Of a stretch of DNA of 64,000 bases, positions 61,301-64,000 are shown in pieces. Source of the stretch: Cerioporus squamosus (Eukaryota; Basidiomycota; Agaricomycetes; Polyporales; Polyporaceae); NCBI GenBank assembly GCA_022592435.1, contig JABYQS010000010.1:372001-436000 (forward strand), written 5' to 3'. Position 1 is the first letter of the stretch, and each line of letters begins with the position of its first letter. Under the pieces are notes generated by a model. That model searched no databases, was not told the origin of the DNA, and was given only the letters and a program-made list of their open reading frames with translations. Both the position numbers and the translations under genes were made by a program.

Positions 61301-64000
61301 CCTCTTGGACGACTTGTAGGTCTGCCAGATTTGTGACAATTCTCCTGCTCACACCCTCACAGCGACGACAACTGGTGTGCATTCCTCAAGCGGTTCACCG
61401 AAGCAGTCCAGAACGTCACTGGTCAGGTCGTAGACGTCCGACTAGCCTCAGAGACGGATCATTCTCTACTTCAAGATGAGGTTGAACAACTTCGAACTAC
61501 AGTTGACAAACTGATGGCTGAGGTACGTGCATGGAATACGAGCTATTCGCAGGGCGGCTCACGCCACAATTAGCGCTCTGAACTTCGCAATGAACTCGAC
61601 CAACAAGTGGCAGAGTTGAACACTCTGAAGTCCATCCCAGCCATCCCCGCATCTATCGGACGTGCTACAGGTCGAGGAAACCCCGAGGTACGGCACTTCT
61701 TGCAACGGGCATGTCTCGATACTGACAGCTACATGTGTAGTCAACCCAAGGCTTTCATGGTCTCGTCCAGCGTTTGGTTCAGAAGGAGAAGCAGGTTCTG
61801 CAGTTGCAGAGCGAACTTGACCGTCTCAAGTCGCAGAATCCTTCTGAATCGCGCGAGAACGTGAGTTGTATGGCAAGCTCGCGTGTCCATAGCTGCTCAA
61901 ATGTTGCACCAGGATGATCGCGCGCGGCGAGAACGCGACAGGGTTAAGTGGCACGCTCTCAACGAAGAAATAGCGAACCTCAAGTCACAAACCGGCGATC
62001 TGGAAACCACGATCGGCATCAAGGACAAGGAGATCATCTACCTCAAGCGTGCACTCGAGTCTGTCTACTCTCGCTTCCAATCGAGAGAAGAAAACAGAGA
62101 GTCCGAGAATCGCGACGCTGAAGTCGACGCTCAGATGATGGCCAGTCGTGCGATCGACAGCTTGACGCAGAAGGATGAAGAGATTGCTACCCTCCGTGCG
62201 GAGATTGAAGACCTCAAAGTGCAACTTGCTGCGAAACCTAAGTTCATAACCGAGAAGGATTACAAGGCTCAGGTTGCACCTCCGCCGCCGCCTCCACCTC
62301 CTGCCAAGCCCATTCGTGCTACTACCGCGCCTGTCAGCGGTCTGCCGCGGGTTAGCAACTCTGTCCCTCCTCCTCCTCCACCGCCGCCTCCTCCGCCAGC
62401 CGCCAAACCACCCGCTTTGCGGTCACCGTCTATGGAGTCCATAGCAAGCGACAGTCCTTCCATCCCGCCTCCGCCGCCGCCCCCACCACCCATGTCGTCA
62501 ACATCATCTTCGCCACAGCCACCACCACCACCACCTCCTCCTCCCCCGCCTGGAATGGGCTCCTCACCTCCACCTCCACCTCCGGCGCCTGGCATGCCGC
62601 CGCCGCCACCACCACCACCACCCCCAATGAACGGCGGTCCTCCGCCGCCGCCTCCGCCTCCCACCGCCTGGCGAGGTTCTGCAGCGCCGAAGATTACTCG
62701 CCCAGCTAAGCGACTGAAGCCGTTCTTCTGGAACAAGCTCAACCCTCCTACGCTGCCATCCACGGTGTGGGGAGAGATCCCAGGGGATGTACCATTCGAC
62801 TTGGACGACCTAGAGTCAACGTTTGCTATCGAGAACACACCGTCTACGAGCTCGCAGGTCAGTGTGACTTCACCCAAGAAGCAGAATGTGACTACGCTGC
62901 TTGACATCACACGGGCGAACAACGTTGGTAAGTGGCTCTCTTTGCAACTCTGGTGTGTCTGGATCATGGATGTTGAACTGTAATTACAACTAGCGATCAT
63001 GCTCTCCCGAATCAAGATCGGGTTGTCTGACATTCGTAGAGCACTTCTTGAACTCGACGACCAGAAGTTGTCAATCGACGACTTGCGAGCCATCGGCAGG
63101 CAACTTCCAACGTCTGAAGAGGTATGTGTCAGGATGGCCTAGTTCGTGATCTTACCAGTAACTTACCTGGACGCAACCTGCAGATCACCAGACTGAAGGA
63201 CTTTGGCGACCTCAGCAAGTTGGCAAAGGCGGATCAATATTTCGGTCAGATCATGACCATACCTCGACTGTCCGAACGCTTGGAGTGCATGCTCTACAGG
63301 CGCAAGCTTGAACTGGAAGTGGAGGAGATCCGCCCCGAGCTGAACATTGTGCATATGGCTGCCAAAGAGTTGCGCTCGTCAACGAGGTTCAAACGCGTCC
63401 TGCAGGCGGTCTTAACAGTTGGAAATGCTTTGAATGGTTCGACTTTCCGGGGAGGGGCACGGGGCTTCCAGCTGGAAGCTTTGCTGAAGGTGAGAGTCGA
63501 TCTCAACCCGGTTTCGATTCCGCTGACGAACATGGCTCCAGCTCAAGGAGACGAAGACGGTGAAGGGGACACCTGAGTGCCCGACTCTGTTGCATTACCT
63601 CTCCAAAGTCCTGCTCAAGAGTGATCCCTCTTTGGTTACGTTCATTCAGGAGATGCCACACATCGAGGCCGCTGCTCGAGGTGAGTTTATTCTGTTGGAC
63701 AAAGCTACGAGTTGGTGACCTCTGGTCGCAGTCTCTGTGCAGACTATAATGGCCTCGGTGCAATCCCTTGTCGGCGGGCTGAAGCAGGTCAACGATGAGA
63801 TACGGGAGCTGCAGAAGTTGCGCACTCCCCAGGATCGCTTCGTCGTGGTTATGCAGGTAAGCTGATGCGCCAAGATTGTCCGAGCAGAACGGAGTCTCAT
63901 GAGACTTGCAGCCTTTCGTCGTGCAGATGAGCTCTGTCGTCGACTCCCTGAAGAACATGGCCACGTCTCTGGATAAAGAGCTGCGCTCGTTGCTGGCATT
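58368..64000 (+). CDS. Diaphanous-type formin (3' partial, two apparent frameshifts)
   Basis: An actin nucleator/elongator for polarised hyphal growth and cytokinesis. Exons: 58368-58601, 58676-59022, 59096-59622, 59670-60416, 60467-60883, 60942-61315, 61363-61522, 61574-61687, 61741-61860, 61913-62927, 62994-63121, 63184-63489, 63542-63680, 63732-63856, 63912 to the edge. Order: GTPase-binding/FH3 region (DPLIVPTVVPGGSLHFAT; RFCVPDEWYRRSKSR; LVKHLISLRVHLSTANLAWI), coiled coil (61740-62260), poly-Pro FH1 (62275-62680), FH2 from ITRPAKRLKPFFWNKLNPPT. The FH2 runs off the window. Exon 1 and exon 2 each lack one base relative to phase (near 58499 and 58724). The start ATG is provisional. Confidence 0.92.

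Noticed and set aside
62269..63093. Gly-rich minus-strand frame of 274 residues
   Set aside because: Antisense of the poly-proline FH1 region of the formin.

Overview
The window is nuclear DNA from a filamentous basidiomycete, most likely an Agaricomycete (mushroom or bracket fungus). The genes are dense and split by many GT-AG introns of about 50 to 60 bases, protein families are fungal (velvet factor, Rtc3, Tda3-like oxidase, MLH3, GH53), and intergenic DNA is short. No rRNA, tRNA, CRISPR array, virus or bacterial gene was recognised. Gene models below were built by hand by joining exons so that reading phase and conserved motifs continue; exon coordinates are given in the evidence.

Layout. 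1-6.2 kb: the 3' part of a velvet regulator (+), a mitochondrial PPR protein (-), a GNAT acetyltransferase (+). 6.5-17.3 kb: a two-HMG-box protein (-), complex I subunit GRIM-19/NDUFA13 (-), an INO80 subunit (+), an unknown protein (-), complex I iron-sulfur subunit NDUFS8 (-), prefoldin 2 (+). 18-23.1 kb: a secreted CAP/PR-1 protein (+) and a TPR+SET methyltransferase (-). 24-29.3 kb: the mismatch-repair/meiotic endonuclease MLH3 (+), whose 3' end is invaded by two non-autonomous DNA transposons. 29.6-38.2 kb: Rtc3 (+), a Tda3-like FAD oxidase (+), nicotinamidase (-), AFG1 ATPase (-), GH53 galactanase (-). 38.2-45.7 kb: a 2.4-kb non-coding stretch, a 25-exon GMC oxidoreductase (+), an RNF220-type RING E3 ligase (+). 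46.6-64 kb: eIF3f (+), urease accessory UreF (-), VAC14 (+), a PF13350-type tyrosine phosphatase (-), MCM6 (+), and a diaphanous-type formin (+) running off the window.

The genes are mostly housekeeping and do not form one pathway. Two complex I subunits lie within 7 kb, and several neighbours are head-to-head with only 220-370 bases between start codons, so they probably share promoter regions. Transcripts also converge tail-to-tail (eIF3f/UreF are 65 bases apart).

The most unusual points are: (1) an 845-bp transposon with perfect 25-bp terminal inverted repeats and a 10-bp target duplication inserted exactly in front of the MLH3 stop codon, so its terminal repeat now supplies the stop; (2) a second, Tc1/mariner-like element only 57 bases beyond it; (3) tiny exons of 4, 8, 12 and 16 bases, and one apparent GC-AG intron; (4) five places where conserved reading frames are off by a single base, more likely consensus-sequence errors than five independent gene breaks.
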